From NCBI GenBank assembly GCA_039105265.1, contig JAPFFF010000040.1, positions 806,001 through 870,000 on the forward strand: a stretch of 64,000 nucleotides of DNA, in the 5' to 3' direction. Both the position numbers and the translations under genes were made by a program. This DNA is from Tritrichomonas musculus (lineage: Eukaryota > Parabasalia > Tritrichomonadida > Tritrichomonadidae). Positions 16,389-26,494 of the stretch are shown here, piece after piece; within the stretch, counting starts at the first letter, position 1; each line of letters starts with the position of its first letter. The notes under the pieces are model-generated. The model searched no databases and was not told the DNA's origin. It worked only from the letters and a program-made list of their open reading frames with translations.

Positions 16389-16625
16389 ATGAAAGGTCAA
16401 CGATATGTACACAAGTCAAAGTGGAAAATAATTTGGGTTATTGACGATGATGGTTCTAGAAAACCGTTTCTTCTTGATGAAAAAGGTTCATTGGCATTGA
16501 TGTATTTTCCAAAGAATGAAAATAGAAATCTTCGAAAAGAAATACAAAAAATATATCCCAAAAAAACACTTCATCCAATTGGACCAATTCGATTTCATGA
16601 TTTTAGAAATCAAGATAAAGGTTGA
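16389..16625 (+). CDS. Small basic protein (78 aa)
   Basis: A 78-residue, beta-looking basic protein (SKWKIIWVIDDDGSRKPFLL, IYPKKTLHPIGPIRFHDF). It starts right after the stop of the preceding open segment. Not recognised. Its end overlaps by a few bases a tiny minus-strand reading frame at 16610-16720. Confidence 0.5.
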   Translation: MKGQRYVHKSKWKIIWVIDDDGSRKPFLLDEKGSLALMYFPKNENRNLRKEIQKIYPKKTLHPIGPIRFHDFRNQDKG

Positions 16626-16720
16626 AATATTGGCTTATTAATAATATTTGGATCTTTTCTTGGATTTAATAAGACTGCTGGTTTAGCACTAATTTTTTTA
16701 TTAAAACTTCCAAATGCCAT
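16610..16720 (-). CDS. Possible micro-ORF (36 aa) sharing the MAFGS start of the 93-aa protein
   Basis: A minus-strand frame of 36 codons begins MAFGSFNKKISAKPAV and ends PIFQPLS. Its opening resembles MAFGSWIKKIGEKV of the amphipathic protein at 28361. It is divergent from the gene at 16744, with a 23-bp AT-rich spacer that could hold a shared promoter. Too short to be sure that it is a gene. Confidence 0.35.
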   Translation of the reverse strand: MAFGSFNKKISAKPAVLLNPRKDPNIINKPIFQPLS

Positions 16721-16743
16721 TCTTTTTATTTATTTTTAAAAAA

Positions 16744-17010
16744 ATGACTTTATCATTACCAAAAGCTTTAAAGGACGATAGACAAGAATTAAGACATTTA
16801 TTTAGTGAAATCAAAAGTGAATTATTTGATACATTTATGAATACAGATAGTTTTACTGAATCATGTGAATGCATGAATATTTCAAAAAATATAAGTGTAA
16901 TAGAAAAAGAAATAGAAACAGATTTAAATGAACTTGAAGATATTATATTTAGGATGAAACAAACATTAGATCGCACATTAGTCATCAAAAAGTATTTTCA
17001 AATTTCATAA
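16744..17010 (+). CDS. Small helical protein (89 aa)
   Basis: An ATG at 16714 is in frame, but an initiator-like CCATTCTTTTTATTT lies just after it, so I prefer MTLSLPKALKDD at 16744. The protein is acidic and helical, with heptads near the C-terminus (ISVIEKEIETDLNELEDIIF). Not recognised. Confidence 0.55.
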   Translation: MTLSLPKALKDDRQELRHLFSEIKSELFDTFMNTDSFTESCECMNISKNISVIEKEIETDLNELEDIIFRMKQTLDRTLVIKKYFQIS

Positions 17011-17030
17011 ATTTTTTCAGAAACTCAAAA

Positions 17031-17564
17031 ATGATTAAGAAAAGAGCAGCGAATGCAGGAGTAAATGCTAATATTTCGTTAGAGCCTTCAGCAGCTAGTC
17101 AAAGTACAAACAACTTAACAAATAATATAATAATTAATAAAAGAGATGATGGGAAAGAAGATATTGTTATAACTCGTGAAATTGAATTACCTGATATCAA
17201 AAATAATGAAATTGAAAAAGATGTTAAATATTTAATTTTAGAAACATATGCAAAAATTTTATTAGATCAAGATAAAGCTTTAATTTCGAATTTAATATCT
17301 AAAAATTGTATTATTATACCAATTGCAAGTTTACAAGAAATAATCAAAACTATTTTAGGTAAAAATTGTTCATCTGTAGAAATTTATATTGATGAAGATA
17401 TTAAATGTTGTGCATCTAAAGCATCACCTATTCGAAAAATTGAAGCAATAAAAATAATTAATGAAGATGGTGAAATGGTAACAGATTTCAAACAAGTTTA
17501 TAACAAAGAATTTAATGATTTAGTTAACGTTTATCATCTTTGTTTGAAATATGTTGTTGTATAA
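17031..17564 (+). CDS. Unknown protein (177 aa)
   Basis: The N-terminal 45 residues are polar and Asn/Ser-rich. The remainder is mixed alpha/beta, with a helical stretch (DVKYLILETYAKILLDQDKA) and strands (SSVEIYIDEDIKC, IEAIKIINEDGEMV). No catalytic motif is evident; it does not show the His-Asp-Cys order of adenain-type proteases. It converges with the fibre-like gene, stops 18 bp apart. It may be a capsid-associated protein by position. Confidence 0.55.
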   Translation: MIKKRAANAGVNANISLEPSAASQSTNNLTNNIIINKRDDGKEDIVITREIELPDIKNNEIEKDVKYLILETYAKILLDQDKALISNLISKNCIIIPIASLQEIIKTILGKNCSSVEIYIDEDIKCCASKASPIRKIEAIKIINEDGEMVTDFKQVYNKEFNDLVNVYHLCLKYVVV

Positions 17565-17582
17565 GAGAGAACTTTTATTTTT

Positions 17583-20500
17583 TTACAAATCTGGAAATTC
17601 AATTTTATTTTCGATGACTTGTAATGTTGTATCTTCAACAACACAATTGATTCCTATGATGTGATTCAACTTCAAATAATAAGGAAATGGATGATTCAAA
17701 TTATCGGTATAATAAATGACTTCTATCGTATAATGACTTGAACTATCATAAGTAACAACGGTCCAAGTTCCATTCTCATTTCGTAATCCAATTCGTCCGT
17801 CAGGCAGATCCTCGAAATAAACAGCAAGGTTCAAAAATCCACTATTTGCAATTTCTTTTTGAAAATGAATGAAAGTATATGTATCAAATTCTTCTTGAGT
17901 GTAATCATTATCTGTTATTAATCGATGTTCAGTCACTATCTTACAATTTGCTATAGCGGTCTTTAATGCTGCATTCTCTTGCTGTAGATTTGATATCTGA
18001 CTGTTCATTGTTACGATTTTAGTAACATTTTCACCTACTAATTTGGCTAGATCTTGATGAGATTTAATATAATTATTTAATTTTGTCTTCAGTTCATCAT
18101 TTTCACTTTTCAAAGCATAATTTGACAAATCCACAGGTTCAGGAATTTCACTTTTCAAAGCATAATTGGTCAAATCAACAGGTTCAGGAATCTCACTTTT
18201 CAAAGCATATTTATCTTTTATGAAATTCATATTTGGAATACAATATTCGTCATAAACTTCAGGTTCGTATGAATAACTTACAGACTCTAGGTCCACAACC
18301 CAATTTCCGTTATATCTGAATGTTCCACTGTAATAGAAAAAGTATATAGAAAAAGTATTTTCGCCTTTCTTGTAATGATAATATTCAAGTTCTTCACTAT
18401 CATACAAATATTCTCCTGAAATATCTTCATTATTACAAGAGCCTTTCACAAAAAGTGATGATTTCTTTAATATGTTGCATAAATCTTCATCCAAATTTGT
18501 GATATAAGTTTCTTTATTTTCAGCATTTGTTCCGTTTACGAATTTTGTAGCGATTGATAATTCTTGAGTTATTTTCTCTGTTGCTAATATATCTGTTTTT
18601 AATGCATATTTTGCATCCGCTTCTTCTTTCGTATATAATTCTTCAATATTTGGTTTCTTAGCTAATTCTTGCTGAATAGTTTCTAAAGCAGTATTTACTT
18701 CGTCCGTTGTTGGATATTCAAGACTCAACATTGCAACATCATTTTGATGACTATTTACTGCTAATGCATTTATTTTTTCATCTAAAGCTTCAATATCAGA
18801 TAGAAAAGCAATATCAGCTGGAGTTTTCTCAACTAAAAGTCTAATAAATGTATTCTTTTCAATAACACAACCAATTAATTTAGCATCTGTATTTTCTCCA
18901 GTCAAGGTAATTGTTTTTCCTGATTTATCAATCCATGATAAATATTTTGTACGATATTCTTCAGATTTTGGAAGACCTTCCATTGTGATGCCATCTCTTG
19001 TTGTTGTTGTATCAACTCCTTTATAATCTGTTATGGTACCTTGTTCAATTTTGAAATAAACTCGTTTTTGACCTTCAGAGGTGAATAATTTAAATACGCA
19101 AATACCATTATTTAATTCTTCTTCTGCAGTTAAAATTATTGGAACATCCATTTCATTAACTTTGATAACTATATCAATTGTATCCATTCTTGTTAATTCA
19201 CTTCTGGAAATATAATCATTATCCATTTCCTCAATTTTATCTACAATTTTCAATAATGGTTTCTTCATTGAATCTCTAAATGAATAACATAATTGTTTTC
19301 CACCACCTACTGTTAAAATTTGTTCTTCTTCTTTTTCATCAAATATTGGAATTGTTGTTGCACCAGATTCACACCAATATCTAACACCAGATAATGAAAC
19401 TCCATCACTTCTTGATAAATCTGCTAATTCCATTTCTGCATTTGATTCTACCCAAGCTTTCCACATATTACTAACAACACCAGAAATACTTTTTATACCA
19501 AATGATATACCTTTAGCACTAAAACCTATCAAACCAGCTACCATTTGAATATTTTGTCTTAATCTAATTTTATCAACATCAGCTTCTAATTTTTCAGTTA
19601 TTTTTTCAGTTAGAGTCATTCTTGTTTTTAAATTTTCAACGGATTTATCTAAATTATCAACATCAACAGAAACAACATCAATCGTATTTGAAACTAAATT
19701 TAAATCTGATCTCATTGTTGTAATATTGTCAGCTGTAATAATTTTTGATGAAGTTATGTTGTAATCAGTATATAAAGTTGTTGCTGCATTTGGATTTGGA
19801 CTCACTTCATAATATTGTTGATTAATTATATATTCAAATGGATTAGTATTTTTATCCCAATTAATTTCTTCAATTGGATCTACTAAATCTTTTCTTAAAT
19901 ATAATACTAAATCTTGATTCTCAATACCATGTCTTGATGAATAATCATAAGTTAATTTTTCAATTGTATCTAAATCACCTTTTAAACTCATATAATTTTT
20001 ATCATAATCAGCAGTACCTGTATACAAATTTTCAGGAATAAAACTTAATCGATTATTATATTTTGGAGAATCAATTTTGAAATCTAAATATACTCTTTCC
20101 CAATTTGAAAAATTCAAACTATCTTTTTTCGTTGAATAACCATTTATATAAGCATGAACCGAAGCACAATTATAAATAACATCACCTTCTAAATATTTTG
20201 GTAACCAAACTTCAACATCAAAATTTAAACCATATTTATCACCTTTTTCGATTGTACCATCTTTTAATAATACTTTTGATTCAATATCCCAAATTCTTTT
20301 TAATTTTTCAAAGATGTTTGTTTCCCATTCGTTCTGATTAGTACCTACCAAAATATTTATTGGAGTTCTTTTAATCATAATTAACGCTCCATCTCTTTCT
20401 TGATATTTTGTTTGACTTTTACCTGATTCTTGTTCATTTCTTTTATTTATAATTTTACCATTTATTCGACCTTTAATATTATTCCCAGTCCATCTTCCAT

Positions 20501-21245
20501 TACTATAAATATAAGTCCAAATATTTCCAAAACAATGTTCTTTAAATTCAAATTTTAAACCGTCAGGAATACTATAATCAGTAGGAATTGTCCATTTCAT
20601 TGTATATACATCAATATTATCAGTCAATGTTTCTTCGGTTATGACACTTGGTTTGTATAAATATAAGTTATCAGATTCATGTAATTTCAAACTATTTCTC
20701 GAATCTATGATATCACATTTGATGGAAGGTAATGTTGATTTCAAATGTGTTAATGGTAATTGATAAATAATACTAATTTCACCATTAATGTACAAAGATT
20801 TCAAATCAAGATTTAAATTCTTATCAACAGCTAAAAATGGATATTGAGAATTATGTTCATTAATATTAACTTTATTATCTTCAACTATAAAAATTCCTGG
20901 ACATACAAAATGCTTATTAATAATATAAATTGATAATTGATGAATATAATTTCCTTCAATATCGATAAAAACATTTTTTCTTAAATTTATTTTAAACACT
21001 TCAGTCTTTTCATCGATTTGTAATAATTTTGTGATATCTTCTTGGTTCATTTCAATATTTAATCTTTTCATAACATTAGTATCAAAATTAAATTCATCTT
21101 CAGTTAATGCATCTCTAGTCACATGATAATCAGAAAAACCTTCAACAGTTTCAAACTCATTCGATTTTGATGTTAACAATTGAGAACCTAAATATGTTTT
21201 ACCATCTACTTTAAATTGAATATCGCCTTTAAATTTGGTTAGCAT
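17583..21245 (-). CDS. Fibre-like structural protein (1220 aa)
   Basis: The N-terminal 450 residues are beta-rich with many aromatic residues. The middle is a coiled coil (VDVDNLDKSVENLKTRM near residue 525) followed by a Gly/Ser-rich apolar stretch (VAGLIGFSAKGISFGIKSIS). Further on come fibre-type repeats: ALKSEIPEPVDLTNY and ALKSEIPEPVDLSNY near residues 1030-1060, encoded by a 48-bp tandem duplication around 18105-18205. A second coiled coil and a compact C-terminal domain close the protein. Such ALKSE..PEPVDL.NY repeats are typical of trimeric phage tail fibres. It lies in the minus-strand capsid block, next to another fibre-like gene, so a virion spike or fibre is the best guess. Confidence 0.65.
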   Translation of the reverse strand: MLTKFKGDIQFKVDGKTYLGSQLLTSKSNEFETVEGFSDYHVTRDALTEDEFNFDTNVMKRLNIEMNQEDITKLLQIDEKTEVFKINLRKNVFIDIEGNYIHQLSIYIINKHFVCPGIFIVEDNKVNINEHNSQYPFLAVDKNLNLDLKSLYINGEISIIYQLPLTHLKSTLPSIKCDIIDSRNSLKLHESDNLYLYKPSVITEETLTDNIDVYTMKWTIPTDYSIPDGLKFEFKEHCFGNIWTYIYSNGRWTGNNIKGRINGKIINKRNEQESGKSQTKYQERDGALIMIKRTPINILVGTNQNEWETNIFEKLKRIWDIESKVLLKDGTIEKGDKYGLNFDVEVWLPKYLEGDVIYNCASVHAYINGYSTKKDSLNFSNWERVYLDFKIDSPKYNNRLSFIPENLYTGTADYDKNYMSLKGDLDTIEKLTYDYSSRHGIENQDLVLYLRKDLVDPIEEINWDKNTNPFEYIINQQYYEVSPNPNAATTLYTDYNITSSKIITADNITTMRSDLNLVSNTIDVVSVDVDNLDKSVENLKTRMTLTEKITEKLEADVDKIRLRQNIQMVAGLIGFSAKGISFGIKSISGVVSNMWKAWVESNAEMELADLSRSDGVSLSGVRYWCESGATTIPIFDEKEEEQILTVGGGKQLCYSFRDSMKKPLLKIVDKIEEMDNDYISRSELTRMDTIDIVIKVNEMDVPIILTAEEELNNGICVFKLFTSEGQKRVYFKIEQGTITDYKGVDTTTTRDGITMEGLPKSEEYRTKYLSWIDKSGKTITLTGENTDAKLIGCVIEKNTFIRLLVEKTPADIAFLSDIEALDEKINALAVNSHQNDVAMLSLEYPTTDEVNTALETIQQELAKKPNIEELYTKEEADAKYALKTDILATEKITQELSIATKFVNGTNAENKETYITNLDEDLCNILKKSSLFVKGSCNNEDISGEYLYDSEELEYYHYKKGENTFSIYFFYYSGTFRYNGNWVVDLESVSYSYEPEVYDEYCIPNMNFIKDKYALKSEIPEPVDLTNYALKSEIPEPVDLSNYALKSENDELKTKLNNYIKSHQDLAKLVGENVTKIVTMNSQISNLQQENAALKTAIANCKIVTEHRLITDNDYTQEEFDTYTFIHFQKEIANSGFLNLAVYFEDLPDGRIGLRNENGTWTVVTYDSSSHYTIEVIYYTDNLNHPFPYYLKLNHIIGINCVVEDTTLQVIENKIEFPDL

Positions 21246-21274
21246 TTTTTTTACTTTTGCAACAAAAATAATAT

Positions 21275-24097
21275 TTACTCAATTGTGGAACATTTTTCTT
21301 CTAATAACTGAATTCTACTATCATAAAATTTATCACATTCAATATTTTTAGTTTTATCTTCTAAGATCTTAATTCGATTCTCAGTTGTCAAATTTTCAAA
21401 CGTTAGATCAGTTTCAATATTTTTACATTTTCGTTCCAAAGCAGTTAATTTGTCATCTGATACTGTTCCACTACCTCCACATTGACATTGATTCTCTTCT
21501 AATCGAGATAAATCTTCTGAAAGACCAGCACAAAATGACCAAATCTCTTTGATTCCTTGATTTAACCATTTTAATTGATCTAGTTCTTCGTCTTGCCATT
21601 TCTTTAATTTTTCTTCCAATGTTAATACAACTGGTTTTTCCTCATTTAATGCCAATGTTTGAGCTTTATTATTTATGACAAAACCTTCTTTATTTCGATA
21701 TTCTTGACTCTCAGTAGTATCAGCAGAAAATACATTTCCAATTTGATCAACATTTGATTCTAAGGTTGATACCCTTTCAGTATAATTTTTCATTGTATTT
21801 TCTAAATTTGTTATTCTGGTTAATGTATCAAAATCTATAGAACCTCCTGATGATGATGAACCAAGAGTGGCCAAATAATTTTTGAAATTCTCATTTGCAG
21901 GTAATTGATAATATACAATAATTCGATTATCTAATTCAATATCAGGTTCTATATTTTCTTCTTGATCTTCCCAAAAATTCAAATCATTTTCATCTTCTAA
22001 CATTTTTAAATTAAATGTACCAATTATTTGAATCATTACTTTATCAACATTTGCATCTTTTGTTATTGAATATGTATATAATTTTGATGACAAATTTGAT
22101 TCAATTTGATTAGAACTAATTTGAACATCAAATACTAAATCAATATTTGATAATGCATAACCTAATTTAGTTATATCTCTTTCTCTTTCGAAAACATGAA
22201 TTATTAAATGATCAGCATGATAATGATCAATTCCTTTTAATTCAATATTTAAGATCGTATTTGAATTAGAATCAATTGAATAAGTACAAGTTTTAAATGC
22301 ATGTCTACCATGATCGTCAAATATTTCAGAACCATGTTGTTCAAAATTAACAAAACCATAAGCAGCTAATTCTTGAGGTTTTAAAGGTTTTAACGGAATT
22401 GAGTTTTTCATTGATTCTGCAAATATTGAATTTCTAAATATTAATCCTAATTGTTTATTTGTCAGATGATTATTTTCTAAATCTTGATCAGTTTCATTTA
22501 AAGCATTATAAGTAAGATTAATATAATCAAAAATTCGATCAATAATTTGATGTTCAGCTTCTCGTTCTGCATTCATTTTGTCTAAATCTATTTCATCAAA
22601 AACTTCAGGATCTGTTTGGGGTTGAACTGATCGAAATGTTGTTCCTTTCTTTTTGTTTTTTCCAATTTGAGCTGTATCAACAACTTTTTGAGTATAATAA
22701 TTATCAACAATTTGTTGATTTGTCCATTGATGAATCGCCGTAAAAGCGGATGATGTCAATACGATATATTTATTATCGGCTCTTTTGTACCGAATTGCCC
22801 AACCTTTTGGAAAATAAACTAAATCATTACAGGTTAGAGTTGTATGTTTTGTCGCCGCAACATCACCGTCCTCATCTTTTTCTTCCCAATCAAGAGTTTC
22901 AATAGTAAAATGTTTTAATTTTTCAAGAACGTCTTGATCAATTCCGTTAAATGACGATTTTAAATTGTTAAGAACCGTTTTCATATTATTTATATCGTCT
23001 GGATTTAATTGATCAACAACCGTTTTCAAATTTGAATATGACCGAGCAAGTGAATTCATGGTTGATCTAACATTGCGAGCATTAGCTGGATTATTTGAAC
23101 CATCTCCATACCAGATTCCGTTTGGAAAATAGGATTCTACTGGAAATTCTAATTTGGTTGATGCTGTTGTTTCGCTTCCTAATTTCAATTCTTTTTTCTC
23201 AACTTCTTTCAAATCAATATATTTCAAACAAATATCATTACTCCGAACTCCGTATAGTTGTGCTTTTCCGTCTGTAATATCTTTCGACGGTGTTCCTTTT
23301 GGATAATATTGTAATTGAAAATTTGCTGTTGAATTTCCATCGTCGTGGAAATGCTGAATCCTATTGATTATTTGATGTGAGCTCATATAATTCTTACTAT
23401 TAGGTTTTTGGAAAAACCAAAGAGTATCAATATAAGTGATTAACTTCGGTAAATAGATTTTTTGAATGATCTCTTTTGTCTTATCGTCTTTGACTTTTTC
23501 TTGCTCAACATATATCAATCCATTTAAGAATTTCCACATTGTTTCAGTTATTGTTGGAATTTGACTTTCGGTAGTTGCAATTAGATTTTGAAGTTCTGTT
23601 TTCAATGTTTCTCTTGCTCTTGCTTCAGATATTAATGATGTATTCGTATTTGATTTAAATGTATTATAGTCAGTTAGATGATTATTCAAATTTGTTTCCA
23701 CAGTTGTGGTTTTTGTTTTATTTTCGTTCAAATCTGTTGTTAGAGTATCAATTTGAGCTTTATTGGCATTAATAGATGTTGTTAAATTTGCTTTGATTAC
23801 ATTATCTTTTGTATCCATTGTTCTTTCTAATTCATCTTTATCTGTTGCTTTTATTTTTCCAATATCTTCATAAATATTTTTTAACGATTTTGTTTGACCT
23901 TCAGCAATTGGCCATTTAAAATTTTCTGGTTGTTTTATTTCAGCTTTCTCATCTATTCTAAATGTTCCATTAACTGATAATCCAGTTGCAGTACCAAAAT
24001 TTTTCCTGAGAAATATACTAGTATCAATTGCAGGTCCTCCTCCACCTCCTACTTTTGCAAAATTTTCAAAATCTGTATCGGTCCAAACACCTGTCAT
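21275..24097 (-). CDS. Fibre-like structural protein (about 940 aa)
   Basis: The frame is open to 24136, but the first ATG is at 24097 (MTGVWTDTDFENFAKV). Heptad-rich, trimeric-looking segments lie near residues 90-190 (TLTTDLNENKTKTTTVETNL) and near the C-terminus (RITNLENTMKNYTERVSTLE). The VGGGGGPAIDTSIF and GSSSSGGS linkers separate domains. It contains a beta-rich domain around residues 590-740. It ends in CQCGGSG and several short coiled coils. Its general plan matches the neighbouring 1220-residue protein. Likely a virion surface fibre; no enzyme motif seen. Confidence 0.6.
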   Translation of the reverse strand: MTGVWTDTDFENFAKVGGGGGPAIDTSIFLRKNFGTATGLSVNGTFRIDEKAEIKQPENFKWPIAEGQTKSLKNIYEDIGKIKATDKDELERTMDTKDNVIKANLTTSINANKAQIDTLTTDLNENKTKTTTVETNLNNHLTDYNTFKSNTNTSLISEARARETLKTELQNLIATTESQIPTITETMWKFLNGLIYVEQEKVKDDKTKEIIQKIYLPKLITYIDTLWFFQKPNSKNYMSSHQIINRIQHFHDDGNSTANFQLQYYPKGTPSKDITDGKAQLYGVRSNDICLKYIDLKEVEKKELKLGSETTASTKLEFPVESYFPNGIWYGDGSNNPANARNVRSTMNSLARSYSNLKTVVDQLNPDDINNMKTVLNNLKSSFNGIDQDVLEKLKHFTIETLDWEEKDEDGDVAATKHTTLTCNDLVYFPKGWAIRYKRADNKYIVLTSSAFTAIHQWTNQQIVDNYYTQKVVDTAQIGKNKKKGTTFRSVQPQTDPEVFDEIDLDKMNAEREAEHQIIDRIFDYINLTYNALNETDQDLENNHLTNKQLGLIFRNSIFAESMKNSIPLKPLKPQELAAYGFVNFEQHGSEIFDDHGRHAFKTCTYSIDSNSNTILNIELKGIDHYHADHLIIHVFERERDITKLGYALSNIDLVFDVQISSNQIESNLSSKLYTYSITKDANVDKVMIQIIGTFNLKMLEDENDLNFWEDQEENIEPDIELDNRIIVYYQLPANENFKNYLATLGSSSSGGSIDFDTLTRITNLENTMKNYTERVSTLESNVDQIGNVFSADTTESQEYRNKEGFVINNKAQTLALNEEKPVVLTLEEKLKKWQDEELDQLKWLNQGIKEIWSFCAGLSEDLSRLEENQCQCGGSGTVSDDKLTALERKCKNIETDLTFENLTTENRIKILEDKTKNIECDKFYDSRIQLLEEKCSTIE

Positions 24098-24132
24098 TAA
24101 ATTTTTATTTTCGCACCAAAAATAAAATTGAT

Positions 24133-24612
24133 TCAATATTCTAATTTTAAGAAAATAATGAAATAATCAGGAACTATTATTTTTCTTGTTCGAGTATCTT
24201 TAAACCAAACCATAAAGCCTTGTCTCATCTCTGAATCAATTAAATATTTTCTATTATCATCAGGAACTTGTAAATTTGCAACATAAACTAAACTATCACA
24301 ATAATTATTTCGAGGAACAAAACTCGCATGAACGGTATAATTTGATGCAGTATGTCCATCTTTTAATAAATAACAATATTGATAAATGATATATCGTTCT
24401 TGACCTTGAGTAGGTGTATGAAATTCTGATGGAAATTTATAAACAAATCTATCTTTTTCTAAATAAAAGTTATCAACTGTTAGACATTCATCTAATTTTT
24501 GTTTTTCAGGATTATCTATCTTCCAACCTTGAATTGGATAATAAGTTTTATGAATTTTTGTAGGTTGAATATTTAATCGAGGATCAATGTTATATGAAAT
24601 TAATGTTGACAT
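24133..24612 (-). CDS. Candidate minor capsid/penton-type protein (159 aa)
   Basis: The first ATG is at 24612 (MSTLISYNIDPRLNIQPTKI); the frame is open slightly further. The protein is beta-rich with alternating strands (FVYKFPSEFHTPTQGQERYI, YTVHASFVPRNNYCD, KIIVPDYFIIFLKLEY), which would suit a single jelly roll. In Polintons a small penton gene sits next to the major capsid gene, as here. The assignment rests on size, composition and position, not on a motif. Confidence 0.5.
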   Translation of the reverse strand: MSTLISYNIDPRLNIQPTKIHKTYYPIQGWKIDNPEKQKLDECLTVDNFYLEKDRFVYKFPSEFHTPTQGQERYIIYQYCYLLKDGHTASNYTVHASFVPRNNYCDSLVYVANLQVPDDNRKYLIDSEMRQGFMVWFKDTRTRKIIVPDYFIIFLKLEY

Positions 24613-24636
24613 ATTTTTTCTAATCAAATAAAAATT

Positions 24637-26463
24637 TTACTTATAGCCACTTGGTACTCCATCATCATGATATTGAACTCCATCTTGAATTGACCAAGTC
24701 CAATAAGTATCAGAACAAATCCACATTTCTGGATGAGCTGTATTTAATATAGTATTATCATCTGTATTTGGAAAAGTGTATATATTGTAATGTTCTTCTG
24801 GCGCAATAGAATCTGCTTTGAATCGAATCAAAACTTCATGATTATCTGTATCAACTCCATCAAATACATATCCAGAATTACCTCTCTCTAATTGAAAATT
24901 AATTCCAAAATTTGTATCGTCAAAATATGAATTGACATATTGTGAATAATTATTTTGTAAATCATTCAAAGGTTGAGATATTGATTCTAAATATTCTGGT
25001 GTTGCTTCAATTCCATCTAATTCATTTGCCATTAATTGATATTGAACAAATCTTCCATCCCAAGTATTTTCAAATTCTTTTTGTGGATATAATTTCTTAT
25101 CAATAATTAATTGAACATTTTTATGCATTATATTTCTATAAACAGTATAATCAAAAGGAGACGTTGGAAACATCATTGTTATATTTGTAGCATTAACTAA
25201 TGGCATACTTTTTGAAACATATATTCCTTTTTCTGTTATTGGTTGATCAAAAATTACTCTTCTTAATTCTTGAGCTGGTACAATTAAAGGTTCTTGAAAA
25301 GTTGTCATTAATGATTCTAATACATTTGGTTTAATTCCAAATCCAAACAAATTTGATCTTCCTTCTCTTATTTTTACACTTCTTGGATTATATTGTAATT
25401 TATTATACATGACTCCAAGTGTCACAAAATTAACCCCAGGAGGATTTAATGCAATTCGTGAATCATATTGATCCAAATCGAATGGGATTGATGATAAACA
25501 TCTAAATGTGTTGAATGTATTATTTTGTGTGGCAATTGTTGTTTGGAGAGAATCGACAGACATTGACTGAACAATTAAACCGTATTGATTAATTTGAGAG
25601 AAACGATTTGTTATTGGAACATCAGGTGCATTATATTCTATTCGGTCCTCAAGGTAGTGAGTCATGGATCTTTTTCCGACATTCTTTGGAGGAACTTGAC
25701 ACCAAACTAAACCATCTAAACAAAATCTTACTTCTTCTTCTATTTCACCAAGAATTCGATTTGGATATAATCTCCAAGCTTGTAAAACCAATTGATCTGT
25801 GAAAGGAATGTTTAAATCTAATTCAACATGCACCCAAGATTTTTCCCCATTGTCCCAAGCAAGATTCATTATTGGAATATACACTCCACATACGTTTGGA
25901 GACATTTTGATTACATTTTCATATAATGAATGAGAGTGAGGTGAATTTAATTTTGAATCACGAGAACGAATAGAATTATATGCAAAAGATTCTCGAATCA
26001 TTTCTGTTTGATGATAATTTGAAATTAATTTACCGTCAACAAAGAATCTTGCTTCATCAATTATTTCAACAGCATCTTTGAAACCAACAAAGATTTGATT
26101 GATCTGACCTTGATCACTTGGTCGCCAACCAATATGATTTCCGTGTTCATCATACAATTTAAAATACCAATTTTCTTCTTGATCAAATTGATTTTCAAAT
26201 GCGACATCAAATTCAACAATCATTGAAATAAAACCTTTTTCTATTTGTGATATTGTATGATTTGAATGAGTTAACAATATTCTTGTTTTTTCTGATAACT
26301 TTTCTATTGGTAAATCTTTATCATGAAATTCTTCTGAAAATGATGAAAAAGTATTATCTCCTCCATTTTTTGATACCAAATTTCTTAAATGATCATTGAA
26401 AAAGTTTAATATGTCACCTTCATCATTTCCAAAGTTTCTAAATTGAGCGTTTTGATAAGTCAT
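24637..26463 (-). CDS. Major-capsid-type protein, copy 2 (608 aa)
   Basis: The start MTYQNAQFRN at 26463 is chosen because the neighbouring paralogue starts MTYQNAQFKN. An upstream in-frame ATG lies inside that gene's 3' end. Length, beta-rich composition and position beside the packaging genes fit a double jelly-roll capsid protein of the Polinton/adenovirus lineage. Conserved stretches shared with the paralogue include HTISQIEK, FVGFKDAVEII, ESFAYNSIR, PFTDQL.LQAWRLYPNRILGE, DGLVWCQVPPKN, and the C-terminal PEMWICSDTYWTWSIQDG. It is separated from the paralogue by about 30 bp. Two adjacent capsid-type genes are unusual. Confidence 0.75.
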   Translation of the reverse strand: MTYQNAQFRNFGNDEGDILNFFNDHLRNLVSKNGGDNTFSSFSEEFHDKDLPIEKLSEKTRILLTHSNHTISQIEKGFISMIVEFDVAFENQFDQEENWYFKLYDEHGNHIGWRPSDQGQINQIFVGFKDAVEIIDEARFFVDGKLISNYHQTEMIRESFAYNSIRSRDSKLNSPHSHSLYENVIKMSPNVCGVYIPIMNLAWDNGEKSWVHVELDLNIPFTDQLVLQAWRLYPNRILGEIEEEVRFCLDGLVWCQVPPKNVGKRSMTHYLEDRIEYNAPDVPITNRFSQINQYGLIVQSMSVDSLQTTIATQNNTFNTFRCLSSIPFDLDQYDSRIALNPPGVNFVTLGVMYNKLQYNPRSVKIREGRSNLFGFGIKPNVLESLMTTFQEPLIVPAQELRRVIFDQPITEKGIYVSKSMPLVNATNITMMFPTSPFDYTVYRNIMHKNVQLIIDKKLYPQKEFENTWDGRFVQYQLMANELDGIEATPEYLESISQPLNDLQNNYSQYVNSYFDDTNFGINFQLERGNSGYVFDGVDTDNHEVLIRFKADSIAPEEHYNIYTFPNTDDNTILNTAHPEMWICSDTYWTWSIQDGVQYHDDGVPSGYK

Positions 26464-26494
26464 TTGTTCTTGCAAAAAAAATTTAGATCTTATC

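Noticed and set aside
17031-17564. Candidate adenain-type maturation protease
   Set aside because: The His-Asp-Cys order and spacing are not present, so no protease is called.
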